Below, piece by piece: positions 17,601-28,175 of a stretch of 64,000 bases of DNA (within the stretch, counting starts at the first letter, position 1; every line of letters begins with the position of its first letter). The translations under genes were made by a program, and so were the position numbers. The stretch is from Brevipalpus yothersi (Eukaryota; Arthropoda; Arachnida; Trombidiformes; Tenuipalpidae): assembly GCA_003956705.1 (NCBI GenBank), contig QZCP01000173.1, forward strand, positions 24,922 through 88,921, in the 5' to 3' direction. The notes beneath the pieces are model-generated. The model worked only from the letters and a program-made list of their open reading frames with translations. It had not been told where the DNA came from and did not search any database.

Positions 17601-20600
17601 ACCAACAGTTCAAGTAAACATAAGGTCGATTCAGATAGAATTTCAGTTCCATTAGCATATTCTTCCGCTCAAAATTCATCGATAGGACACAGACCATATT
17701 CGAGACACCAGAATACCGATCGTCCTAAGGACACTGTGGAAATGGTTTTAGAAGGTATTATTGAGGCATTAGATCGTCGAATTCAGACTAAGCTTCCTGC
17801 CGAGCCACGAGATCCACCTCAAGCTTCCAAATATGAGGAAGAATTGAAAAATATCACGGCAATTTTATTTCCAGAATCATCTGCATCCTCTCCTGAGCCT
17901 GCAGAGGAACCGGAACCAGAGCCATCTAAGCCATATCCGTCAGTACTGGGATTGAGTGAGGAAGATAAAGAGGATGAAAATGATGAAGAATCTGATCCGA
18001 TGAAAAGTATTCTCGATAGCCTGCCAATCATGTATGCTGGATCTATAGACAATCCTCATCTCAATTCTACCAACAAGAACAATACAATTCTTCAGAGAAG
18101 CAAAAATCAAACTCTTCCATCAAGTTTGCCGCCTTCAAAATTGAATCAAACTGAAAAATCGACTCAATCTTCAACCGAATCAGTGACTCAAAATATTAGA
18201 GAATTATCATCTGTCTCAACTACAACAGAAGCGATGAGAAAAATTTCACCTCTAATGAGTAATATAAATCAAACTCATAACTCAAAGACAAACACTTCAG
18301 TATCAATCATGGTTCAAGGTCCTGATACTGTGGATTCATCGGATCAACCTCTCCGGAAAGGAAGTGTATTGGATGATGATGGAAGCAGTGTTGATATTAT
18401 CACTGCTGGAACTCCGCTCATGCATGATATTGCTCATCAAGATTCCATTCTAGTCAATCTGAGCTCTTCGTCTTTTAAAGTTAGCGTAACAGAGTCATCA
18501 TCTGTGAAACCAACGACATTAGCGAATACAGTTAATCTATCTAGCTCAACCGCAGTATTCAATACAACGGAGAAACCTACAACTCCTCAGAATATTCAGA
18601 ATCAAAAAAGCTCAAGTTCTGGCTCAGAGGCCGGCAGCCTGATACCATTACACGGTACTGGTAACGATTGGAAAGTGGTGACCCAAAATCATTCACCTAA
18701 ACCATACAGAGGTTATTATGAATCGAATTCTGAACTCAAGCCAACAGATACACAATATCGATCAGAGGGAAGTAAAATTGAAGCCAGTATGAGACATGAA
18801 CCAGAGAAAAAATCTCGAATTGAAAGTGGAGATGAAAACAATTACTTATCCTCACTCGCAGCCCAATATCGACCTCAACCTATTCCATTATCTTATCATC
18901 CGTAAGTTTTAAGCGTATTCTTTTTTTAAGATCATATCATGAAGATCTAATTGGAACATTCCATACTTTTTACAGAAATCATCCTGGTTCTGGTCATGCT
19001 CTTGGACAAAAGGAACCGTTTTTCAATTATGGCTCATCCATGGTGTCACCTCCGCCAGTTAATCAAATGTTTGGACAGCCTGGAGGAGGATTTCAGCCAA
19101 GCGCTCTGAGACCAAATCATAGTTCATCATTTTCTGTGAGAGTTCCAAATATTCGTAAACCACCTCTTTTTATTCCTGGTGCCATCAGACCGAATGCAGC
19201 CTCTTTGAGTAAGTCGACAGCTCAATGTCTCATGATTTATGTATTATGTATTACCAAAATTTGAGATATTTGGTATCAAATTAATTTTTTTCTATACTTT
19301 TTCACAGCATCTTGTCGTATTGGTGACCAAGAATATGCTAATGGAGCGATGATAGTGAAATCAGATCCATGCACAATCTGTCGATGCTTTTACGGACGAG
19401 AATCGTGTCAGCAGCAGAAATGTTCTGAACCTCGTCCAGGATGCTCACCTCGATATATTGAGGGTCACTGTTGCCCTCATTATACTTGCAGTAAGTAGAG
19501 ATAATCAATTCTATGATGCCATTTTCAACCGCAATTCTTATTCCAAATTCTATCCTCAGAGCATACCAACACAATGAATCCAGCCTCTCAGGTTGGCCCA
19601 GGAATAATTTCTAATCGCAAGCCAGGCCATTTCAACATTCAAGCATTGAAAACCCCACATCCATCATTACCTAATAATCAAGCTCCACACATGAGACCAG
19701 GAATTGAAGGTACAATTTCACATCAACCCAATACGAGACCTTTAACAAATCAACCCAAGCGAAACGTAACCACCGAACAATCTCGAGTGCCACCAGAATC
19801 CCATCAAGTCCCATCCCAGCCAACTCGCGTGATAGGAAATGAGTCTATTCATGGAGCTCAGAACATCCAATCGAACGTCAATAAAACAGATAACTCAGTT
19901 CATAATACAACGAATACGGACGAAAATTCCAAGAACCAAGATCGAATCCATTTTCCACCAGAAAAGGCAATCAAGCCATCATCAAATGTTGAAAAAGAGA
20001 AGAATTCATCTCCACCTAATCAGATAGGCCCAAATAATCTCATGAATTTGAACCAAATTCCTTCAAAAAAACAGAGCCTTCTACCTCACTTGATTCTACC
20101 GAATATGATGTCTTCGAATGTTCAGCATCCTTCAAGTGTCAATGGACAACCTCAGCTGAGGCCAACTTGGCCAGAGCCAAAACCACAAAAAATTGGACAG
20201 CCTTCAAGCACACCTTCGAAAAGATTGCCGGGTCAAACTGTGACCTCACCAACATGGGTGGATGGATCGTTAAATGGTAATGGTATGCCACTAGACATTC
20301 AGAGAATTCCATCAAATTTGAACAAATTCCCTGATAAACCAATCATCCCAAACCCTATTACAAACGATTCCAAATTTGATGCAAATCAGAGTCATAGAAT
20401 CAATCCTAATGCACCTCAAGATCAATTGACAATTGATCAAATGATGAATTCTGGTTCAGAAAAGATTCCCTCTCTAGCTGTTCATCAAGCTTTGCCAGCA
20501 TTCTCAACTTCAAAACCAATCGAATCTACTTCCCCAAGAGTGCCAACAAGTGGCGAAAGTAAACCAGCTGAGGAAGAATCAGACAGTGACTCTGGTCCAT

Positions 20601-20737
20601 GGGATAAACTAAGGGTTTCAGGATGCAATATTTATGGAACTTTCTACAAAGTAGATCAGTTCATTAAGGAGCTCAGCTCATCGTGTAAGAGATGTATCTG
20701 TTCAACATTCGGCGTTCAGTGTACAAAGACATGTTAA
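13378..20737 (+). CDS. Secreted multi-VWC, RGD, mucin-like matrix protein (tenectin-like), 5' end missing
   Basis: Nine exons join in frame: 13378-13761, 14001-14219, 15580-15765, 15852-16130, 16244-16429, 17032-18901, 18976-19208, 19308-19490 and 19560-20737 (about 1570 residues visible). Four full von Willebrand factor C domains are encoded by the first, third, fifth and eighth exons, each with CxxCxC and CCP patterns. A fifth, shortened VWC closes the protein and ends a few bases after CTKTC. Between them are long Ser/Thr/Pro/Asn-rich stretches with many N-glycosylation sequons, suggesting a heavily glycosylated extracellular protein. The exon at 14001 opens with Ala-Arg-Gly-Asp-Leu, an integrin-binding RGD (14006-14014). 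Five VWC domains, an RGD and mucin-like linkers match insect tenectin, a luminal and matrix ligand of PS2 integrin. I base this on architecture only. Chordin-like or other VWC proteins are alternatives. All junctions are phase 1 except 18901/18976, which is phase 2. Confidence 0.85.
14572..14632. repeat. (GA)n microsatellite in intron
   Basis: A 61-base GA run in the 1.36-kb intron between the RGD exon and the second VWC exon. Confidence 0.95.
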
Positions 20738-21633
20738 CTCTGCTGGTCATGAGTTTACCCCAATTACCTTAACTTCAATTAATCATGTAAATAATAGTGA
20801 CTTTCTTGATATGTGTTGATTCTAATGAATTGATGAAAAACAAAGAAAACTATGTCAAAAATCATAAAATACCAGATAATTCCCTTGAACTCACGATATA
20901 TTTATTGCCATCATTTGACCACATACAATAAACATGGAATTCTTGGCTAAATTTTCTCTAAATCAAATGAAGCAGGCAGCATTTGGTACAGTATGAAGAT
21001 GAAGACTATCATTTTTTCATCCTCTTTTATTTTGCGTTCTTTTGAATTCATTCTTTGTATTAGGTAAGCTAATCAGTGTAACCAGTGTAGCCTAACCAGC
21101 CAAAACTTACGAAAACAAATAATCTAAAGTGTTTCCTTACTAAAGTTTATCCAAATCAGAGAGAATGATTTTCGTCAACTTTTGAGAAGAAAAATTTCAA
21201 TCTTAGCCTGTACAGTTCAGGCTTCATGTATGTACAATTGATACAAGTCACTCATATGGCCTCAGAACTGATAGAAATGATGAGAAACAATGTTTAAACG
21301 AATGTTATACTTCAGAATATACCAAAAAAATTTTTCACACCAATCCATTACATTTTGTTGCTCAATTGACCAAAATTTTGAGAAGAACATTCAACTATGC
21401 TTGAAAATATCGATAATTTCAGTTCATTTTCTTTCATAGTATCCTTTATCATGCAAGCCTTTTAAAAATCTAATTTAAAGGTTCTCTCTCAACCGCGCAA
21501 GTCTCAGCCGGCTAATGTTGGTAAACACAAAAATACTTTTTTCACTTTTTTGTAGAAAAATAATTTTGTAATCCTGTTTCCATTTTAATACTATTATCGA
21601 CATTTATTTAGTCATTTGATCATCTTACCAACC
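20738..21633. other. 3' UTR and spacer between the VWC gene and DOLPP1
   Basis: This AT-rich stretch has no supportable gene. The first 200 bases are probably the 3' UTR of the VWC-domain gene (polyadenylation signal at 20927-20932). The remainder should hold the DOLPP1 promoter and 5' UTR. Confidence 0.6.
20927..20932 (+). terminator. Polyadenylation signal AATAAA (VWC gene)
   Basis: AATAAA about 190 bases after the stop codon at 20737 is the first canonical signal downstream. Confidence 0.5.
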
Positions 21634-22513
21634 ATGAATGAAACTCGATGGTCAAGTTTGAGTTCATTTTGTGTTGAATATCCTCCCAGTAAGCTAAACA
21701 ATCATGTACGAATTTCGTTCCCAATTGACACACGTTTTGATCTCTCCCCATTTTAGACGACAAGATTGGACATTTTTTGGCATATGTCTCACAGGCACCT
21801 TTCGTTTTGATTGTTGCTTTTGTAACACTGATTATTTGTAATCGAGAAGTTCCAACGGTAAGTTATCTGATCAGCATATCCATGACATATAAATTCATCT
21901 TGTGTATGCGTGTATGCCTTGCTGAAGATACTCTTTCTCGGTTTCAGATTGTATTTTTTGCCGGTCAGCTGATGGACGCGGGTATCAATTGGATTCTGAA
22001 GCAGATTATCCGTCAACCACGACCACCAAGTACACATTTTTTTGCTCGATCTCATTCAAAATATGGAATGCCATCACAGCATTGTGAATTCATGACATTT
22101 TTCACCGTCTACTGTTGTTTGTATCTTATCAAGAAAGCCCATCATAAAAGAAAAACTGATCGATTTCTTATCATATCGTTTCTGATTGCAATCCTTATAG
22201 GGGTTGCCATATCAAGGTAATCTATCTCCTTTGAAATGAGCTGATATAACAATTTCTGACAAATCTTTGCAGAGTTTATCTTCTCTATCACACGACTATA
22301 CAATGTATATGTGGATGTGTTATTGGAGCACTCACGGGTAAAATTTGGTTTGATATAGCTTTCAAGCAAATAATACCCAATTCACATTCAATAACAAATC
22401 AGTAAGTTATCAATTATCTCGTATCAATCGGTAAATTTTCTAATCGTTCACTCTTTTTCAGTCCCTTGGGTAAATTGTTTAATCTACAACCGGGTAAAGA
22501 ATGCAAGGATTGA
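21634..22513 (+). CDS. DOLPP1: Dolichyldiphosphatase (DOLPP1 ortholog)
   Basis: Five exons (21634-21688, 21757-21857, 21948-22216, 22273-22401, 22462-22513) join in phase to give 201 residues. The enzyme removes a phosphate from dolichyl diphosphate on the luminal ER face, recycling the lipid carrier used for N-glycosylation. The three PAP2 phosphatase motifs are intact: K70-x6-R77-P78, PSQH at 94-97 with His97, and SRVYLLYH at 141-148 with His148. Hydrophobic segments around these motifs fit a polytopic ER membrane protein. The start ATG follows ACC and opens the typical short N-terminus. The protein is somewhat shorter than the vertebrate form (about 238). The gene converges on Porcupine, whose stop lies 426 bases away on the other strand. 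Confidence 0.93.
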
Positions 22514-22938
22514 TCTCTGCATCTATGAAATTTTTCTCTCTATTTTTGGAAAAATTTTGATATCGCAATACGTTGTACTTTGAAAATTTTTACTTTAAAC
22601 TTTTTATCAGAGCATGAAAAATTGTTTCAAACCTTATTGTGATCTCTTAACAGTTGGCTTTGTCACTGTCGGCAAAATTTTCTCCAAAATCATGGCACAT
22701 TGAGAAAATTCCTGATCAGTAACTGAGGAATATAGGCATCGTTGAGATTCATGTCTTGAAATTTTCAATTTGCTTAAGGGTCACATTAATGAAATAAGTG
22801 GTCAGCATTCTTGAGATGAGAGCATAGACTTTCCAGCTTCCCTTTGTTGGAGAGCTTTTCTACTCCTTTTTCAAACTTGACTCGTTGTCTTAGCGATGTC
22901 ATTATCACATTTGATTCGCCTAACAGTAGCCAGAAGTG
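22514..22938. other. Convergent 3' spacer between DOLPP1 and Porcupine
   Basis: Only 425 bases separate the two stop codons. It must contain both 3' UTRs. No other feature is seen. Confidence 0.6.
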
Positions 22939-24701
22939 CTACCTGATTATGAAATAAATTATCAGAGTTACAAGTCCCAGAATATGAGAATAGAATCCGA
23001 TATTTTGCCAAGTTTCAATCACATATCTCATCGAAGAGGCCTGAGAAGAGTGAAAAAAATCGAGAGCTGTAAGGAATTTAAAAACTTTTGAACTATTTGA
23101 CTAACCTCTTCACTGAGATCAAAACTTGCTCCCAAGTAAGCGAGATGTACCACCGCAATCAGTGAGAAAATTAGATTGCTTAGTAAAACACCGATAGAAT
23201 TGAATGGAGTATGCCTGTGTCCAAGTTCACACTTGGGGTGCACATCCATAGGACCAACCCTTAGTTTCAGCTTAATCATTTTCCACAAACTTTCTATTTT
23301 TCCCAAGTTTGATTGGTATTTGCAAGATTTAGCCGTGATACAGGCTTCAAAAGTAGATGCAAGAACAGACCGTAATCTCGTTTCAATCCACGTGAACAAG
23401 CCCAGTGATAGTAGAACGCTCCAAATTTCGAATCTGAATCCCTACATCAACCAATGGCACAGATGTCTCAATTAGGAAACACAAATCGGATGATCATTAT
23501 TTAAAAACTCACATGGATAAAGGAACTGGCCATATAGGTTACCATAACTGATTGTAGAAAACCCCATTTTGACTTGGCGGGTATGAACACATCTGATTTG
23601 ATTCATGGAAAACATGGAAGACAAAGATGCAAATTTTGTCTGGAACTTGAGATTGAACTTACACTCTTTCAACCATTGATGCATAGGGATGTCCCAAGCA
23701 ATGACAACGTCAACCAAAGAGCGAGGGAATTCAATCATTGAAGGTTTGGCTACTGTTATACTGTTCAAAATAGATAAGAGAAGGATAAAAACTAGATTAA
23801 TCAAATTTTCCGATCAAACTTACTCATTGCCCCAGAACTGATGAGATGATTGGATTAGAAAACAGATGAAATAATGTGAACAACGGAATTGAAGTGCAAT
23901 AAAATAACAGTTGAGACAAGCATCTAAGAAAAGACAGAATTCAACAGGTAAAAATTGGATCAATATCGAATGAATGGCATCCAAGAGATAATCGTTGAGA
24001 AATATTAGAACACAGTCAGAGAGTCCCAAAAACATTATGGATTTGCAGAAAGCGAGCAGAGATTTGAGGAAAAATTGTGATTCAGCCCAATCTTTTGGTG
24101 ATCTATCAAGTCGAGGCGATGAATAGCCACAAAAAGGTAATCCAGAAGGATGGAACAAGTAAGAGATCATACGAGGAATTATGTGATGAGGGAATGATTT
24201 CTCATGATCTCGAGCTTTCTGAATCCAAGCATGTAAAGCGAGAAGTTTCATTGTTGAAGACATGAGGAAAACTCTCAGTCGAATATGGTCAGAATTCAGA
24301 AACTTAATAGTCATCTCGTTTAGAGATATGCAAGCTAAACAGTATATCCAGAGGATCTGATTTTTGTGGTTAGAGTTAACCATTATGAGACCAATCATCA
24401 CGAATAGGATAAAATGTACAGGTAATATGAGGTTATCAGCTCCAAAGTGATAGAAAGTCAGAGACAGGCCAGAGAGAATCAAAATTCCATTGGTGAAGAA
24501 TTCTCTCTGCAAAAATTTGAGCTGAAGTAGTAGTTTGGTGATGAAATTGACCAACAACATTACAGTTATAATGTTCCGGAATGCGTCATTTGTGATCACC
24601 CAAAGACACTCGAAGGAACTTGAAAATCCAACATTCACTGTCTCATCATCAAATCCATCATCATAATCAAGGGGATCGTATTCTTCCAAGTCTTGATTCA
24701 T
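22939..24701 (-). CDS. PORCN: Porcupine, Wnt protein-serine O-palmitoleoyltransferase
   Basis: Porcupine is an ER-membrane MBOAT enzyme that attaches palmitoleate to a conserved Ser of Wnt proteins, which secretion and Frizzled binding require. In minus-strand order the exons are 24701-23824, 23760-23663, 23592-23513, 23441-23106 and 23040-22939, all in phase, giving 497 residues (human 461). Family hallmarks visible are the FHPSG segment near the middle, the PRSLVDVV...WDIPMHQWL block, and the membrane-embedded SSFIH with catalytic His352 at the end of exon 3. A C-terminal hydrophobic segment follows a conserved Ile/Trp region. The N-terminus is acidic (Asp/Glu-rich, residues 4-20). Reading straight through the introns gives misleading stops just after exons 1 and 3. 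The nearest neighbours are DOLPP1 (convergent) and ThrRS (same strand, 433 bases upstream). Confidence 0.92.
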
Positions 24702-25134
24702 TTTGGTACTTCAACTCTAAGCAACTTTACCGGTAGATCATATCAAGAAAAGTAGATCAAAGAAAATTTGGACCGTTGACAATCTCTATCAAGATCACGC
24801 AAACACCTCAACTTGAAGATTCAGATTCATAATTTTAATTTAACTTTAGTATCAAATCTCGCGAATGTACTTATCCTCAGAAAGGCAACATGAAACCAAT
24901 TCAATTTACACCGCAAAAGTTTTCAAATTTTGTTTAGAAAACGCACGCGGCAACCGCGTGACACAATTTGTGAGGCTGCTCATGAGTGGAGAGCATTTTT
25001 TTTGGTCGTGAGAGGGAAGTGATTCTTCTCTCATCAACCAAATTCAAACTAATTCACTCGATTAAGATTACAAAAACAAGGATTCCTGCTAATTTGTGAA
25101 GAAATCCAGAAAAAAATTTATTAGAATCTATACA
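24702..25134. other. Spacer: ThrRS 3' UTR and Porcupine promoter
   Basis: These 433 bases lie between the ThrRS stop and the Porcupine start on the minus strand. They should contain the 3' UTR of the former and the promoter of the latter. A GCACGCGGC...GCGTG block (about 24943-24962) stands out in the otherwise AT-rich DNA. Confidence 0.55.
25117..25122 (-). terminator. Polyadenylation signal AATAAA (minus-strand ThrRS)
   Basis: The complement of TTTATT lies 13 bases past the stop codon of the minus-strand ThrRS, a normal position for compact genes. Confidence 0.6.
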
Positions 25135-27736
25135 CTATAAACTTTGCTGATGTTGGTATTCCATTTCAGCCCACAAAGTGCGACTTTCTCTCAACTTTTT
25201 GAGTTCATCGATGAGATGATCTACACTCGACTCACCAAGAACTTTTTTCGTCCGTGTACGAACATTAACAGTGCTATTTTTCTTTTCTTTATCACCTATG
25301 ACCAAGATGAAATTATACTGATCTAATTGAGCTTCCCTAATCTTTTTGTTGAGAGATTCTGTCGGGTCAAAGTTGAGATTTGTTTTGAAATGTTCTGAAC
25401 GTATTCGATCTCTAACTTGCTCTGCATAATCTTTACATGTCTCTGATATTGGGATGATCATAACCTGACGAGGTGAGAGCCAAAAAGGCCTGCAATATAG
25501 AGAGAAAATCTTGAAAATATGGAGTTTTAAGTGCAATATGATTTCTACCAAAAGAGAAAATCACTCACCATTTGCCTCCAAAGTTTTCAGTGAGAATGGC
25601 GATGAATCGTTCAACTGATCCGAAGATGGCTCGATGGATAATACATGGTTTTACTTTCTCGCCCTTCTGATTGATGTAGGCTAGATTAAATCGTATCGGT
25701 AGCTGGAAATCTAATTGGATAGTTGCACACTGATGGGATCGCTGTAGAGCATCCTTTACCGTAACGTCAATTTTTGGTCCATAAAATGCTCCATCACCTG
25801 GATTGAGTCCCCATTTGAAACCACTCTGATTAAGAGCATTCGTCAAAGCTTTCTCAGCTTTGTCCCACAGCTCAATATCACCAATGAACGAATCAGGTCG
25901 AGTGGAGAGAACCATATCGAATGTGAAGCCAAATACAGAGTATACATCTCTGATAAACTCGAGAGCTTTGACGATTTCACCTTCAATCTGATGGATCAAA
26001 GATTCATTCTTAAAAGAATTATTTCTAGCATATCCTTAGACTCACCTGATCATAGGAGCAAAAAATATGAGCATCATCTTGAACAAAATTACGAAGTCTG
26101 GTCAAGCCAGTGAGAGCACCACTGAATTCATTACGAAACAGCAATCCAAATTCTGCATAACGAATTGGCAAATCTTTCCAGGAACGAGTTTCAGAGTCGA
26201 AGATAAGGCAATGTCCAGGACAGTTCATTGGTTTTAGGGCATATTTGTTCTCATCTAGGCAGAACATGTTTTCAGCATAATGCTGCCAGTGACCAGATAC
26301 CTCCCATAATTCTTTTTTCAAAATACCAGGAGTGCTAACTTCCATGAAACCACGCCTGGAATACTCTTTCTGGAGTGTAGAAGATCAAAATCAATTATAG
26401 TCAAAATTTGATGATAGGTCTGATTGACAGGGCCTCAACTAACGCGTAAAAAATCGAGTAATCGTTGATATATCACAGCTCCATTTGGTAAAAAGAAAGC
26501 GGAACCATCATGTACATAGAACAGTTTCTGATCTCGTCCTATTTTCCGATGATCTCTTAAAGCCGCAGCATCCTGAGCTTTTGTCCAGTCGGTCATTTGT
26601 TGCTCGGTGGGAAATGAAATTCCATAAACTCTTTGCAAAGATTCTGCTTTTATATCACTTTGCCAATGCGAAGAACTTGACTACATATTGGAGAAGAAAA
26701 CGAAGGATAAATGATAGCTTTTTTCAAGTTTATTTGAGCCTGCTTACCTTAATGACTTTTAAAGCTTTGACTAGACCTGTATGTCTGATATGAGGTCCTA
26801 AACATAGATCAATCAAGGAGCCGCAACGATAGACAGTAGTTCGATCTTCTTTCACTTTTTGTGTTAGAATTCGAACTTTGAATTGATTGTAGTCGAACAT
26901 TTCGAGTAGCTGATCTTTTGAGAGTTCCAGTCGTTCGAATTGCTGGTGTTCATTGCGAATCCTTCGCATCAACCCCTCAATGAATGGAAAGTGCGATTTT
27001 TTGATGGTAGTTGCATGTTCACTTTCATCACTTCCCTCACTCTCATCTTCGATATCACTTTTGTATCCATCATCAGGACAAAGTGATCGATTCATATGCA
27101 TATCGTAATAAAATCCATTCTCGGTCGGTGGACCATAGCACAGATGACCACCATAAAATCTTTCCATGGCTTCACCCAAAATATGAGCAGATGAATGCCA
27201 AAATACTGCTTTACCTAAATCAGCCAAATGATCAGTATATCAACGTTAATCAAAAGCTCTCAGAAGCTAAATAGAACATTCAAACCTTCATCATCTTCGA
27301 AAGTGAGGAACTCAATTGAACAGTCTTTTTCCAGAGGCCTCTCCAGATCCCATAATTGACCATCAACTTTGGCGATGATCACTGATTGTAACCAATTCTT
27401 GGATCCAATTTTTGTAGCCACATCAAGAGGTGTGCTTATCCAACTTTTTATGTCAACTTCTCTCTCGTCACCATTTTTACCACCAACCTTAACTCTGATC
27501 GTGGCTGGAATCTTGGCTCTCAAGTCTTGCAGAAAATCAATTCTAAGCTTATCCCACAATTTTTGTCTGTGTCCAATGTATTCTGGTAAAGGGTCTAATT
27601 CTTTAAGTTTCCAATTTACAACCGGCTGATCTGTTTGTCCACTGACAGAGCAATAGGACACGCGAAGGTGTCCATATTTACAGACGAAATTATCACACAG
27701 ACGAACTAAATTGAATAAATTACGAACTTGAATCAT
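25135..27736 (-). CDS. TARS2: Threonyl-tRNA synthetase, probably mitochondrial
   Basis: Six exons on the minus strand (27736-27286, 27214-26748, 26680-26444, 26369-26046, 25987-25569, 25489-25135) give 750 residues. The enzyme is a class II synthetase charging tRNA-Thr. Order: N-terminal extension, TGS domain, second additional (editing-type) domain with HSSAHILGEAME, catalytic domain with the CPGH zinc ligand, motif 2 (RNEFSGALTGLTR) and motif 3 (HRAIFGSVER), and a C-terminal anticodon-binding domain starting near PFWLSPRQV. The first ~30 residues are rich in Arg, Lys, Leu and hydroxyl groups with only one acidic residue. This resembles a mitochondrial presequence, unlike the plus-strand copy, whose start is rich in Lys and Asp. 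Assignment to mitochondria is therefore inferred. Exon 5 is nearly identical to its counterpart in the other copy, while the flanking exons are clearly diverged. Confidence 0.9.
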
Positions 27737-28175
27737 ACCAAACTAACAACTCGCATCAAAATTGTGTTGATGTTTATCGGTACTTTTCGAGCATCAACAA
27801 CATTGTCAACATGATGATTGTCGATCCCACAAACATTCAAACACACGCAAGAAGCGAGGGAAAAGTATGATTATTTTCACATGATAAAAAGTTCATCAGA
27901 TGAACTCCATCAGATCAACATGCTTTCCGATCATCATCAACATTCAATGGCAGCACTTGGACATGAAGCAAATGATACACTGAAGCCACGTGACTTAATC
28001 ACTCTGCATCGCTGACGCCGACTGAATGCTTATGTGTTTTGTGTTTAATTAAGAGTGTATTTTAATTTGATTGCATTCAAAACGTGTGACATTCTTACAA
28101 TAGTGTTGAAGTGATCGCAACACAGACTTCATTCGATAAACAAGATAGCGACATTGTGCTGTTGTATTGGCAAAG
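27737..28175. promoter_or_regulatory. Shared divergent promoter region of the two ThrRS genes
   Basis: The two start codons are 439 bases apart and face away from each other, so the promoters of both synthetases must lie here or overlap. No TATA box is evident near either start. A CACGTGAC sequence (about 27988-27995) contains an E-box. Confidence 0.5.

Noticed and set aside
23472..23804. Porcupine frame read through to a stop after FLYP
   Set aside because: Reading through ignores two introns. Splicing at 23663/23592 and 23513/23441 restores the conserved family sequence, including the catalytic His.
27818..28015. Short plus-strand frame between the ThrRS genes
   Set aside because: It has no recognisable domain and lies in the shared promoter region.
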